Shown here: piece after piece, positions 44,802 to 56,879 of the stretch
How positions within the stretch are numbered: position 1 is the first letter of the stretch
How the letters are laid out: the number at the start of each line of letters is the position of its first letter
DNA from: Uranotaenia lowii
Taxonomy: Eukaryota; Arthropoda; Insecta; Diptera; Culicidae
Reading direction: 5' to 3'
Assembly (NCBI RefSeq): GCF_029784155.1
Contig: NW_026598456.1
Span: forward strand, 1 to 64,000
Length of the DNA: 64,000 bases
Position numbers and translations under genes: made by a program
Notes under the pieces: generated by a model
Seen by the model: the letters and a program-made list of their open reading frames with translations, nothing else
Told to the model about the DNA's origin: nothing
Databases searched by the model: none

Positions 44802-46960
44802 GTGAACCTTCAAAGCTGCAAAGGCAATCACCACACACTGCTGCACAGGAACGAGGAAGCAGTTAGCATTACCGTGCCGGAGTGCAACCCACATCATAAT
44901 GTCGATCGGTCAGTAATATTCCGAATGATACCGATTGCTTCGCATCATGGAGGAAAGTCTGTCCAAACTTTGGCGTTCCTGAACGAGGTAGCTTCAACAA
45001 CACTTATTGAGAGCTCTCTAGCAGATTCGTTGGGCGCCGAGGGAACTCCGGAACCCCTGGTCATCGTGTGGGCACGAAATGTTAAGAGAAATGAAGATAG
45101 TTCTAGAAAAATCGACCGGCTGGTAGCTGCCGTAGATTCTCGTAGACAGTTCATAATGTCGTCTGCCCAAACTGTCGGAGAATTGAAGCTGCCTCTACAT
45201 TGGGTCTATTACAGATGCATCGTAGAAAAATATCACCACTTAGATGGAATTCCTTTGTCGAGTACCAAAATGGAAGTTCCCAGAGTTCTTATAGGCCTCG
45301 TCAACCTACATCTATTCGCCCCTCTGGAGTCCAAGGTTGGTGCCCCGGGAGAACCGATAGCCCTACGTTCAGCGCTGGGTTGGGTAATCTACGGTCCTAA
45401 TTCGAGACTGGAACAGCAGCAGCATCACTATTTCAACCATCATCTTGTTCAAAGCTTGAACAATCGTCTGCTTCACGATCTGATTGTGGAGCAGTACGCT
45501 CAGGAAGAGCTTCATGTAGCACAAGGCAACCCCATAGAATCGGAGGAAATCCGGAGGGCCCGTGACACGCTTGAATCGATAACTGTCCGAGTAGGAGACC
45601 GCTTCGAAACTGGACTACTTTGGAAACAGGAGCCTCTTTTTCCAAATAGCTATCCGATGACGCTGAACCGACTGAAGAGCCTGGAACGACGTTTTCAACG
45701 AGAGCCGCATATGAAACAGAACGTGAACCAGCAGATTGAATACTATCTGACCAAAGGCTACTGGCGTAAGGCCACGGCAGAAGAGCTGAAGAGCTCTTAA
45801 TGTCGTGCTGAATCCAAAAAAACCTCATATGGAACGTTTGGTGTGGGATGCGGCGGCCAAATTGTAAGGTGTTTCTCTCAATTCTTACCTGCTCAAAGGC
45901 CCCGATCTACTGGCAACACTTCCGGCAGTTTCGAGAGTGACGAGTTGCCGTGGGAGGTGACATCAAAGCGATGTACCATCAGCTCAGGATAAGAGACGCA
46001 GACAACAGGCGAAAAGGTTTCTCTACCGGTTCCCGACAGGGGAACGTCCTACCGGTTTCGTCAAAGACGTGGCCACCTTCGGCGCTTCCAGTTTTCCTTG
46101 TTGGGCTCAATACGTCAAGAACCTGAAAGCCCTGCAGTTTTCCATTCGTTATCCAGCAGCAGCATAAGCTATCGTTCACCGCCATTATGTCGATGACTAC
46201 TACGACAGCTTCGACACCGAAGAGGAAGCCATCGAGCGAACCAGAGAGGTACGTTGGATCCACTCAAGTTTGGGACTAGGTGCTGGCTCCAGAGAGTCAA
46301 TCCGTTTCAACTAAGTCAAAGTGACGGATTACGAACGAGTTCTCGGGAATCGACGGAGAGTGCCTGGATAACTGGCGACAGTGGGTCGCAATGTTTTCTC
46401 TGGTCGAGGGTGTTCGGATTCCAAGATGTAACTTTGAATCGACACCTTCTGACCGACTTGGCCAAATACAGCTGCATATCTTCAGTGAATTTGTGTGGAA
46501 AATATCGTAGAATGTTCGTTGGTGATGTCTAGATCGAAAGTAGCACCGATAAAACTTCTGTTTATTCCACTGCTTAAACTGAAGGCAGCCGTCTTGGGAG
46601 CGAACCTGAGTCGTACCGTTAGGAACAACCATTCCCTTCCTATTCATCAGCCTTTATCGTTATCAGCCGTTCGTCGGCTTCCGAATCGGAGAAATTCTGA
46701 GTCTCTAAGCTGACACACTGCCGCTACGTTCCGACCAAGCTAAATGTAGCAGATTTGCTCACCAAATAGGGTCGTCTTCCGGATCTATCGAGCGAAGGTT
46801 CGTGGTGGTTCGTGGTTTCGTGGCCCGGAGTTCCTGTACCAGCAGATGTCGGAATAACCTCAACAGAATCTTCTCGCTGCAAATACAAGAACGGAAATCA
46901 AAGCCAGTTGCAGTTGTTTTATCGACGTGACCAGATTTTCGAAATGGAATGTTGCAATTC
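44802..46960 (+). pseudogene. BEL/Pao protease, reverse transcriptase and RNase H remnant
   Basis: An open frame (44802-45800, 332 codons) covers the end of the gag zinc region (SCKGNHHTLLH), the protease domain (VIFRMIPIASHHGGKSVQTL, then AFLNEVASTTLIESSLADSL) and the linker before the polymerase (RFETGLLWKQEPLFPNSYPM). Where the family has an Asp in the protease active-site motif, this copy reads Asn (codon at 44982), so it would be inactive even if expressed. Past a frameshift near 45800 the polymerase continues in pieces: NPKKPHMERLVWDAAAKL, VGGDIKAMYHQLRIRDAD, and the palm motif YVDDYYDS at 46186. Near 46640-46860 the RNase H end is visible (FRIGEILSL, YVPTKLNVADLLTK, FRGPEFLYQQ-like). 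It is thoroughly broken. Confidence 0.88.
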
Positions 46961-47089
46961 ACACAGTGACGCGCATTTTCCGATTCATCTCCAACTGCCG
47001 GCGCAGAGCTTCTGATTTTACAAATCCCTATAACATCTATAACAGGGATTCTACAAATCCCTGATTCTACTATCGACTCTATAACATAA

Positions 47090-47570
47090 AAAGCTCATTA
47101 AGGTAGAAATTCTAATTGAAGCTGTGTGTGGTGCGAGGTCCGAAAATGTCTGCCGAAGAACCCTCGACTGGCTGCACCTCCTGTACAAAGATTGACTCAT
47201 TTTAAACGTCCATTTTACTTCGTGGGCTTTGACCATCTGGGTCCTGGGTCCTGTTGAAGTCGTCGTTGGTCGCCGCAGAGAAAAAAGAAAGGGGATCTCG
47301 TATACGTGGTCGAAGGCAGTCGACGCAAGGTATGAGTTCGAGGTATCATCGGGGAGCCGATCGTTTCTGGTGACGGACGGGTCCGTCAAGCTTTGGTACA
47401 CACAACTGGTGGTGTTTTGGAACGGCAAATCTGGCTGTGTTAGAGATTGCTGACAGAATTCAGACGGTGGGTCCAGAGAGTGCCGCTCAGCATGCAACCT
47501 TTGAAACTGCTGGTAACGCTGATCCGGTGGCTCCAGATAGTGGATCCGGACCAGGTTTACGGGTGGGGGA
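47090..47570 (+). pseudogene. BEL/Pao integrase remnant
   Basis: PRLAAPPVQRLTHFKRPF-like sequence precedes a fragment that in shifting frames reads FVGFDHLG and GPVEVVVGRRREKR, the start of the integrase core in BEL/Pao, where an Asp in a D-[YH]-[FL]-G-P motif is catalytic. The duplicated word GGGTCCTG at 47238-47253 may be the cause of one frameshift. The rest of the core is unreadable, and the C-terminal part ends just before the polypurine-like tract. Confidence 0.75.
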
Positions 47571-47571
47571 C

Positions 47572-47620
47572 TGTTGAGCGTGTATCAAATGCGCGATTCG
47601 GCAGCCCTTGTCAGAAAGTG
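47572..47620 (+). repeat. 3' LTR remnant of the BEL/Pao element
   Basis: 49 bases match the first part of the 5' LTR with one 13-base deletion and a few substitutions. Similarity stops after GTCAGAAAGTG, so the rest was lost by a deletion or recombination event. Confidence 0.8.
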
Positions 47621-50590
47621 AATACCAATAACTTCTGGGTCAGTTCTTGAATTCTGATATTCGCCTGGAACTAACTCTATGAACTTCGTTATAAAGTAAA
47701 GTAAAAAGACTCCAATATACTAAAAATATGTGTTTAATTCAGTAAAACTGCACTGTTAGCTTAACTACAGGCCATTATTTTGAAGCTAGGATGAACTTTT
47801 ATTTTAATCCACAGATATTTGTTGCCAAACTTTGAAAAAAAAAACCGTTAATACAGTGGCCGAAATTCCTTAAAGCGCTCACACACTTTTAAGGTATGAT
47901 AACATAAGAAATTCAATATCACCAAAATAATGATAACTGGTATCATTGGTGATGGTGATGGTGGTATCATGATAGATCATTCGAAATTACACATATTTTA
48001 CCATAATACAACTCAATTCTATCCTCTTTAGACGTGTAAGTTGAAAAATACACATTTTGAGATTGAAATTCCTATGAGTGCTCTACATGTTTTATTAAGG
48101 ACCAGGGCAGGAAAAAAATGAAAAAAATTGCTCAGTTGTCAAATTGGTCTGATTTAATCACCGAGCAGTGTGTGAGAAACAAATTTTGTTTTCTAGATAA
48201 TTATCATTATAAAAAGTATATAAAGCAGTTAAGAAAGTTTTTCATTGAACAGGTTTGCAAATTTCATCAAACTGTCACATAAAACAATATTTTTGTTGGT
48301 TTTATTTGGTTCCGGCATGAATTTTTAACTTAAACCATTACTACTCTTTTTAAAAACTGCTCATGTTTTGATCGAAAAGTTAAAAAATGCTTCAGCGAAT
48401 TTCTATCTGCCTCTAGTTTATTCGAAAAAAGTGCAATACTTTGTTTTGTCAATAACTTTTGAATGAAAGAATAAATACTGGTGAAATTTTCAGTGAAGCT
48501 GCCTAGCATCGTTATGTTTACATTGCAAATTGACGTTGTGGCGTTCTGTCAAGTGGTTTTTGAGATAGCGTCCCATAAAGAAGTTAATCGATTTAAATTT
48601 TTTGACGCCACGTGCGCCATCTATAGTGCTTACTATGAATCATACTTTTTCCAAATCAATATAATTTTTGATTATTTACTTTTTTTGTTTTCTGATGCTT
48701 GAGGGTTTGTTTATTTTATTTAACGACCATTTAACAGCTTAGGTCATTCTGGTCGGTAGCTTGAGGGTGAAAATTATTCAAAAATTTTAATTTATTCGAA
48801 GTTACGGCGAATTCTGTTGATTGTCCTCTTTCGGCGCAAAAACAACACATTTGGTTTTTAATCACTCCACCACAGTTTTCCAACGAATCAAAATAGAAAA
48901 TAAACTTTGCGTTATACTCAGTCATCATAGGATATCAACAAGAAGAAAATTTCAGTAAACACCGCTTTGAAACACAGCCACATCCAGCAGAAGGAACCAT
49001 CGATTTAAAGCGAACCATTTTTTCCAGTGTAGCAGCGATGCACAGAAATATTCTCCGTTTAATCAGTAGAACAAACGTGTGATCTTGATGAACTTCTTGG
49101 CTTTGTTATGAACGGTGAGGTTTTTTCGTAGTTGCTGTGTTTTTCCTTTCATCTCCCTTTCTATCAGCCGAAGCTGGAAAATCCATTTGAATTTCATCAG
49201 TTCCACGCCGGGTGCGAATATACATTTTTAATTTAATTTAAACTGGCGAAATTCGAAAACCGAACAACAACTTATCGAAGGTCCGTTTAAATTTATTTCA
49301 AAACACTTCTATTGTTTGTCGAGTGCATATTTCAAGCGTCAACTGATTGGTTTGTATCGACTAAAATATAACGGGCCTCTTTATTATCCAGCATGAAAAC
49401 AAAGCTCAGTCGAAATAAACAGTTTTCGAATAAGGCAGCTACTTGTTTTCACACCCTAAGCTAGTAGCAAATTAAAGCTAACGTAGTGTGAAATGACATT
49501 TCGATAACTGTAACAACGACTGTAAAATCTCATAAACTTTAGCATAAGTTTTGTGAAATGGGTTGTAAAAGTTCCATTTGTCCTTTCTTCCGCATTCAAC
49601 CTAAGTTTACAAATTTAATTTAATCGCCCAATTGATTATGATTTAGTTTTGAAAGGTTGTCAAAAATTTACACGATAAGCACTTAATCGTCATTTTTCTA
49701 GTTTACTTCCAAATTTAGAAAACAATTCTTATTAACATTATCTATGCCAATCCCAGAAGACTGGAAGAAAAACCAAACCACTTCGTGGTAAACCCCCGAC
49801 GAAATGTCACCGAAAACATTTCATCACATCGCTCGAATCCTTCCAACCTGTCCCCCGTAACAGATGAAGACGGTTAGGGAAGATCAAACGTTCGTTGATA
49901 TGGACACAATCACTCTAAGTAGGGCATCCAAACTTCCAGGAAGATTCAATTTGTCACATAAACACCTGTCAGCTTGCTACCGACGCGCGATACAGAGGCA
50001 CGTGGTTCGTAGGAATTTTACGTTTTCCATCGCCATTTCCCACATGCATTGGTAACTTGAAGTGGGAAAACACAACGGTTTCACCGAGATATGTTTTACA
50101 CAGAATAAATGAAAATTAATGATGTAATTTTATGTTATGATTATTTCAACATTTTGAAGTGCCTGTTTAGTATGTTACCATTGGGGTATTTCGCCCAATT
50201 ATACCCATGAAGAGCTAGCAGTTTGGAGTACTCAATCTGAGTGCTCAGAGGTAGTGATCATAATCGATTATATATCGATAATTCTTCCCGCCAATATTTA
50301 AACTTACATCAGAACACAATTTGTAACAGAATTTATTAATAAAGCCTACTCTTTGATTGAAAACAATAAATAAATAATTTAAGTTAGGAGATTAAAAATA
50401 ACGATCACTCCAAATTCAAAACAGAAGCTAGCACATGCAAACACTTATGACACAACACAAAACACTTGCCCGATGAGAAGCAAAAGAGTAATGGAAAAAC
50501 GTCAGGTGGAAAATGAAACGGAAATGTGGGTTGCGATGGGTCAGCTAATCACTTACAAAGTTCGCTAAGTCTTTCCGCCTTCGACCAGCA
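47621..50590. other. Non-coding AT-rich stretch
   Basis: No gene supported. A GGTGATGGTGATGGTGG run lies at 47949-47965. The relative of the 16.3-kb repeat lies at 48825-48905. From 49,720 to 50,060 the sequence is less AT-rich, with a 63-codon frame of no known domain. Confidence 0.45.
48825..48905 (-). repeat. Diverged repeat shared with 16290-16395
   Basis: See the entry at 16290. The minus-strand reading ENCGGVIKNQMCCFCAERGQ contains two close Cys pairs and stays open for 65 codons (48731-48928). Whether this is an old exon or a repeat cannot be decided from two copies. Confidence 0.4.
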
Positions 50591-51320
50591 CAAAGTGACC
50601 ATTGTGGCCATAATAAACGTGCACGGCTAAGTTATCAGTATATAAATACGATTTAAAACGCGGAAAGAATTAAATTAGTCTTTAGTTGTAGAGCGAATCA
50701 AGTGAGATTAATATTTAAGTGATTGCTGTAAACCCCATCCTAACCCCATATTAATTCCACCAGGACCCAGTAGTTTTAGTCAAGAGATTTGACCCAGCGA
50801 TTTCGGCCAGGAGAGTCAACTCGACAAAGCTCCAGTTTGACCAAATCAAACGGGCCAGTGAGCAAAGATTTGCTTCTGTTTCTCCGTTGAGGAGCCTGCG
50901 CACGGACTCGAATTACAAGTCCGGCGGGCACTCCGAGAAGCAACAAAAAGTTGGTCCCCCACGCGACCAGCTACAACAGCCACCCAAATACAACAACATC
51001 GTCGTCAACATCCGGTCCTAGAGGGCACTGTTCGACCCCTTCAAACGGGTTAGTGAAAGTTCGAACGTGCCCCTCCGGGCTCGATTCTCTGTTGAGGAGC
51101 ACGCAATGTTTTACACCTGCGTGTAGCATCCAGGGCAACCACACCGAAGGTTGGCTCCACCACGAGGGCAATCTAACCTTTTCTGCCAATGAACACTGTG
51201 GTAGACTGTTGACCCACCAAGTAAGGATTCTCCATCGGACAAGCATCGTAGCACCAGCCGGCCGGCCCTCCAGCAGCAGCAGCATCAACACACTACACAC
51301 CTACACTTGACACGTAAGTT
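50591..51320 (+). promoter_or_regulatory. Candidate promoter plus first exon, or LTR/leader of a retroelement
   Basis: AGTATATAAATACG at 50635-50648 is a good TATA box. About 30 bases on, TTAGTCTTTAGTTGTAGAGC could hold a start site. The next 600 bases are GC-richer than the surroundings and end in CACGTAAGTTT (51309-51320), a strong splice-donor match. A 119-codon frame (50951-51310), rich in Ser, Thr, His and Pro, has no known domain. Against a host gene: the segments TCAAACGGG(C/T)(C/T)AGTGA and (C/T)(C/T)GTTGAGGAGC(A/C) occur twice (near 50845 and 51040, and near 50885 and 51090), and GTTGGTCCCCCACGCGACC resembles a tRNA primer-binding region, so it may be an LTR and leader. Undecided. 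Confidence 0.4.
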
Positions 51321-51737
51321 TATAAATAAACAGGACATGAAAACTTTCAGATAGCGTTTCTGTTTCCTTCCGAACTACCGACTGCATCATTGCGAGAAGC
51401 CGACCCGAGGTTCTCCGAAACCTCTGCTCTAGCTTAGCCAAGCAGAAGAGGCAGCATGTGAGCCCACCCTCACTAGAATTCCCTTGGCTTGACCAGGAAT
51501 TCGAGGGCAGTTGTAGCTGGTCCTTCTGGCCAGCTAAGTAATAACTATTTACGTATTTTTGCATATTTAGCAATGGCATTTTGATGAGAATGTCAATTAG
51601 CAAATTTTTACTCCTGAAATTAAAAAAATCTCCTTTTCGATTTCACATAAGCTAGAGCAGATTCAGAACAATTATCATCTGTGAGACATAGGTACATAAC
51701 AGGGAAAACCTCTGAAGAGCTCAGGGGTGAAATTATG
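51321..51737. other. Non-coding, less AT-rich
   Basis: No gene recognised. GTTGTAGCTGGTC near 51511 is the exact complement of GACCAGCTACAAC near 50966, an inverted word pair linking this stretch to the candidate exon/LTR. Confidence 0.35.
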
Positions 51738-51893
51738 AATCCTATTCGATTCGAGATACTCGTTTCGAGTTTTAACTCGAGTCGAATGAAAATCGGTATT
51801 ACGTAACTCGTTCGAGTTCTAAATTTTAATATACTAGATTTCGAGTAAACCGGGAAGGAGATCCTCTCGAAACGTTCCATTCGAATCGAGCTC
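51738..51893. repeat. Palindromic CGAGT/ACTCG-rich repeat
   Basis: TATTCGATTCGAGATACTCG near 51744 and its complement-like partner (CGAAACGTTCCATTCGAATCGAG, near 51868-51890) bracket several CTCGAGT/ACTCG words. The likely origin is a small foldback DNA element. GAGCTC occurs at both borders but is itself palindromic and so not informative. Confidence 0.45.
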
Positions 51894-51894
51894 T

Positions 51895-53372
51895 TTCAAG
51901 ATCGGTAATCTTGATCAATCAGAGCATCGAGGATGGCCCACAGATTTTCGATGGGGTACAGGTCAGGACTTTATGGGGGCCATTCAAGGAGGTTTTCCCG
52001 CAGGATATTGCAATATGACTCAGCTGTCATGATTCCGTCAATTTTTACCAAATAGCCCACCCCACTCCAATAAAGGAACAACCCCCCCACCCTCTCCCCA
52101 TCACGTTACCTCCTCCGTGCTTGAATGTTCCTTTGATATGGCGGTCTTGGAGCTCCTAACCAGACTTGCGCCACATATGATCCCGCTTCTACCGGTTGAA
52201 TAGCTCGAATTTGGATTCGTCGGCCCACAACAATGTTTTCCAGTACTCGAGCCATTTATCGGCGTGTTCCTTGGTGAACTTGAGCCGCTTAGCCTTGTTC
52301 ACTTGGCTGATGGAAGGCCTTCTCACTGCGATCTTGCTATGGTACTCCTTTGTATGGATGCGGCGACGGACAGTACGACGCAATACAGAAAATTGGAGCT
52401 CTTCCTGAATCTGCCGGATCGTTATTATTGCGTTTTTCTTCACTTCAAGAATGATTTTCTTGTCCGTTCTGGCATCTGTCTTGGGCTTCAGTCCTCTTCT
52501 CGGGCGATCTACCACCGATCCGAACGTTTTTATCTTGTTCATGATTTTTGATACCGCTGTCTTGCTGATTTCGTAGTGCTAGGCCAATGAGGTACACTTT
52601 TACTAAGGTGGCGCAAAGGAACGCACACTATTGCACGTCGGAGAGAAAAATGAAAAATAAACATAAACAAGCCCTGCGTCGCGACGCGTCGTTGTCTGGG
52701 AGCTTCATTTATCCTAGGCAAAATGGGTCGCGAAAATGGTCGGTAGTGACGTCACTTCTGTCATAGTAACTATGTTTACGAAGAAAAAAACTTTACTTCT
52801 ACTTTTGCAACGTTTCCTTCTCATCACCTCTCTTTCCACCACATTGGTGCTAGGCCACTTCCCGTTGCGTTTGACTGTTATTCACATCACGAACAACCAG
52901 TTTCCGGATGGACAACGGAATGGAACCAGAAATTTATGCATTCTCCATATTCTGCAACTTATTCGAATGTAGACACCTGTTTGAGCAATGTGGTGGAAAG
53001 AGAGGTGATGAGAAAGAAACGTTGCAAAAGTAGAAGTAAAGTTTTTTCTTCGTAAACATAGTTACCATGACAGAAGTGACCTCACTACCGACCATTTTCG
53101 CGACGCATTTTGCCTAGGATAAATGAAGCTCCCTGACAACAACGCGTCGCGACGCAGGGCTTGTTTATGTTTATTTTTTTTTTTCTCTCCGAAGTGTGCG
53201 TTCCTTTGCGCCACCTTAGTAAAAGCACTGACCATACTGACTGGACACTCGATTTCATTTTCTGGATAATTTTTCCAACAGTACGCAATGTCGATTCCAG
53301 AGTGCGCATCGATCGATTTGAAGAAATGGTATCCCAGTTAGGAAATGCCACCCAACTTTGCAAATAAAACAC
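51895..53372 (-). pseudogene. Tc1-like transposase, split by a foldback element
   Basis: Tc1 transposases bind the element ends through two helix-turn-helix domains and cut with a DDE core. Reading the minus strand, helix-turn-helix-like sequence precedes and follows the insertion at 52597-53225 (TVGKIIQKMKSSVQSV, then YEISKTAVSKIMNKIKTFGS and VVDRPRRGLKPKTDARTDKK). Next comes TIRQIQEELQFSVLRRTVRR, then LLWADESKFELFNR with the first catalytic Asp. After 52189 the frame is lost in stops, but EWPP-stop-SPDLYPIENLWA (about 51930-51990) still shows the last catalytic Glu region. The inserted foldback, stops and frameshifts make it a pseudogene. I could not identify its terminal repeats. Confidence 0.85.
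52597..53225. mobile_element. Foldback element, 629 bp, inside the Tc1 pseudogene
   Basis: The arms are nearly perfect complements over about 250 bases: CTTTTACTAAGGTGGCGCAA at the left border and TTGCGCCACCTTAGTAAAAG at the right. In order there follow CAAGCCCTGCGTCGCGACGC, TTTATCCTAGGCAAAATG, ATAGTTACTATG-type, TTTACTTCTACTTTTGCAAC and TCACCTCTCTTTCCACCACA with their complements. The loop of about 135 bases lies at 52853-52987. High arm identity suggests it is younger than most elements here. No transposase. Confidence 0.88.
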
Positions 53373-53525
53373 GCAATTTCTACGATAAAATCGGGCTAAA
53401 CAGGACCATTTTTCCTACAGGGCATTTTTTGTCAAATTTTTCAGGTTCGCCACCTGCCGTCGGTATTGCGAACCTGCAAAATATGAAAACAAAAAATTAG
53501 ACAGAAAATGGTTGAATTTTTGTTC

Positions 53526-53572
53526 TAAGTGTCATGTCAGTGTGGTCAGTGGTAAAAGTGTACCTCATTGCT
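53526..53572 (+). repeat. Tc1-related fragment showing an uninterrupted version of the foldback insertion site
   Basis: GTCAGTGTGGTCAGTGGTAAAAGTGTACCTCATTG joins, without interruption, the words that flank the 629-bp foldback in the Tc1 pseudogene (minus strand GTCAGTATGGTCAGTGC.. and ..AAAAGTGTACCTCATTG). It appears to be a piece of a second, related copy. Confidence 0.5.
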
Positions 53573-56500
53573 GTTTGAGTATTTACTCCAGAGCCAAGCC
53601 AGTTGTTTATAAAACGTCAAAATACACAAAACAAACAAATTCAAGGGGCCTCGCGATGGAAACTTATCGAAATTATATTGATTTTTGCAAAGGGCTGAAG
53701 TAAGCAAACATTTCCGTACCAAGTTTTCTGTCAAGAAACCCGCAGGAAGAAGAAACATGGAACGAGTGAAACACGTATATGGGCAGCATGGCCGTCTTCA
53801 TTGCAACAATTTGAACCAGAGGCAATTGTTTAATAATCCTTAAAATGATATCTGCGGCTCGGGAATGTCATTCAAAGGGATCTTTGGTAACATTAATAAA
53901 TTATAGCTTGGCATAAAATGCAGAGTTTTCAGAATATATCTTGTTAAAATTGATTCTAAATCTGCAGTATGACAACAACAGATGCGTTTGGCAATCAAAT
54001 TTTACCCTATTTTGAGTCTGTTATGGGGTGAAGTGTTTAATTTCGAGAACCACACTGACGTTCTGGTACCAAAAATTTGGTACGGTGCGTTTGTTAGCGA
54101 TTTGACAGCTGTTTCAGTCCTCTGAATTTTTGAGTTGGACACTTTATTTTGCCCATTTTTTTTTAATATTAACTGTTTTTTTCAAAATTCAAACATTAAC
54201 AAAAATTGAATTTATGTTCTTTTCAATTTTTGTTAATGTCAATATTTTAAAAATGATATTTTAAAAATGATTACGATCTGTTTTCGTTGAATTTCAACCA
54301 GAAAAATAAAAGAATTGATAAAAAAAATTATTTGGACACTTTTATTTTGCCCCTCAATGTATCTCGTTTTTCGCATGCCGCGAATATCGCGGTGTCCCCC
54401 TGGACCGTTATTATAAAAAAATAGTGACCATCAAAACCAAGCATAGGGCTCGATTCCTTAGGTTATTCTACACCTCTGGGCAATTTTTTTAAAAATCCTT
54501 AGTCGAATTTTCGAGAAATCTTGATTTGAAGTTTCTAGGTAAAAAAAACCAATATAATCATAATTCGAAGTACTTAATATGTCCAAGATACCTCCAAAAA
54601 GTTCCAACAAGTTTTTCGAGATGTTTTCAACCGGAAGGTACATGTTGCCGTTGCTATAAATAATTGTAATTATTTACAGCTGACTTAACTCACTAAACAG
54701 GCTTAAGTATGTTGTTTATACGATTTATTGGTTTTAGTTTAACTTAAGTGTTACTTTCTTTAGAATGAGAAATAAAGAGTGATTTTCTATTCAGTAATGG
54801 TGATTTTTAATGGGGAAACGTAAAATAAACGTTATTGTTATAGACTAATAGTAAGAAGCTTATCCTGACCTTTATGATTACTGTTATAATCAATCAATTC
54901 ACTTATCAAGCGATCATTGTAAATGTGCGATGATTTCGGCGCTTTGTCATTGCTAGGGCGCGGTCAAATTTATGAGGCCATTCATCAACAACCTCTTTGA
55001 AGAAATCCGAGATCTTCCGAGACTTAAGTGCTGCAAATTTTCAGCAAAAATAACTTAGGAGCCCTTGGCAAGCCTCAACGATCGACAGGCCCTCACTAGC
55101 TGCAGTAAATATTTCCGGAAGCAGAGCAATCTGTCAATAAGATTTTTTGCGACGTCTAGATTGTTTTAGGTGTTCTCTCTCTTTAGATACTAAAATAAAC
55201 TTCCAAGTAGCTTTAAAGCTTAAATTTTAGGTTGATTATCATTCTCTTCAGACAGAATCGAAAGGTGATTAAGCTTCTATGAACATTTTTTAAGGAAATT
55301 TTGATTGCTTGGGTTAGCCTTTTTAAGCCAGTGTAAAGACTTTTTAACTCCATAATGTCTTTTTGCTTAGTATTGAGCAGCGCCATACTCTATGAAACCT
55401 TTTATTCGAACTGAGGAATGTATAAGCTACCATGAAACCGGGCTCTATTCTTCAATGGGAAGCTTAAAAATCTTAATGTACTGATGTCATCGATTTTTCA
55501 ATCAATTAAAAAAACCAAAACAGAAACAGTGGGCTAGTCAAAGTGCAAAACAGCATCTGCATTAGCATTATTCAAGGTACATAGAAGTTTCAAATTGGTG
55601 CCGTATAATACTTGAAAGCTGAATAATGGTACAAAAAGTCAAGAGGACCATCAATTTGTAAAAAGTGCATCATTAGAAGGGGTTGCCAAATTTCAATGCC
55701 AATCGGAGCTAACTATGAGCCAACAATGTGATGAAATGTGCATTGCACCAAAGAAGATACGATTGCATTCCCGACTACTGGCATAAAAAAACTCGAGTTC
55801 TCAGGCAAAATGATACATAACCTCAAACCTTATGTTCTGAGTTCGTCTTGGTACATCTTAGTACCTGAAAATTATTACATTTTCAAAAGTGATGGGCAAG
55901 GTGGCCGAAATCACAGAAATATAAAGTTAAAAAATGTTCATTTTCTAAGAGTAATATCGGGGGAAGGATGCACCTTTTTCTTCAATTTGATTTCATTGAA
56001 CTCAATTCGAAGCATTTTGAAAAATTTCAAAACTAGCGATGAAATTTAAACTTTTTTAACCCATTTTCTATTTAAACTTGTTTTGATATTCTTTGAAACA
56101 ACTTCAATCTGCGAAGCTATATTTTTTAATGCTAGAAAATGTTTATAAAAAGGTGACTTTCGTTTATCAGGAAGTAAAACAAAAGACTTATAAGCTCATG
56201 AAGGAATCTCTTGTTATATATGCCATTTGTTAAATATTAAAAAAAACACTTTTTATTGAATAGAAAAAAATATAAAGAAACTTTTCAATAAGGTATATAT
56301 TATCTCTCAGCTTCTTCATATTAGTGCAAGGTAATTTCAAGGAATTTTAAAGATTCTATTTTTGTAACTCTACGTTTGAAAAACACATATTAGGGATAAA
56401 ATTATTTTATTATTATAGAATTATTATGAACTTAAATCTGGTTTCAAAACTCTGATATTTTCTAACAAAATGATATTATACGAAAATATCGTATATTTAA

Positions 56501-56879
56501 CCAATTCTGAAATTCATTTCTCATTGTGGATTGTGGTCCATAAGTTTTATTTCAAACTCTAAATTAAATTCTTGAAAAAATATAAAAATACCTTAATTTT
56601 AAAACTTTTTTGAATCTGAAACAAATTAAATGAAATTTTTATCATTTGCTTGAATAGAATAAAACGAAAAATACATTTTTATTCCTTTCTTCCAAATTTC
56701 CCTAATTTTAAAACGATTCTTAGAAATAATTTTAAAAAAATTGGAATGAAGGATACATTTCTGGTAGCATAAGGCAACGAAAATCACGTTGGTACCAAAC
56801 ATATAAGAGCTGATTTTGACTAGTTTGGCAGTGTTGAAAAATCGTCAATAAAACAATGGAAACTATAAATATTTAGCCG
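53573..56879. other. Non-coding AT-rich stretch
   Basis: No gene supported. Just left of it, at 53442-53476, a 9-bp perfect hairpin stem (CAGGTTCGC / GCGAACCTG) encloses 17 bases. At 55,301-55,314 TTTGATTGCTTGGG is the complement of the inner foldback end found at 27264. A 103-codon frame at 55738-56049 has no known domain. Confidence 0.45.

Larger units (their letters stand above)
41816..47620 (+). mobile_element. BEL/Pao-type LTR retrotransposon, decayed
   Basis: The element starts with an LTR (TATTGAGCGTGTATCAA, 41816) and ends in a truncated copy of it (TGTTGAGCGTGTATCAA, 47572), preceded by a purine-rich GGGTGGGGGA. Between them, in BEL/Pao order on the plus strand, lie gag (zinc finger, coiled coil, DUF1759-like), protease, A17-type linker, reverse transcriptase, RNase H end and integrase remnants. 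Multiple stops and frameshifts break all of it. Codon-rich sequence with balanced base composition contrasts with the AT-rich surroundings. Confidence 0.9.
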
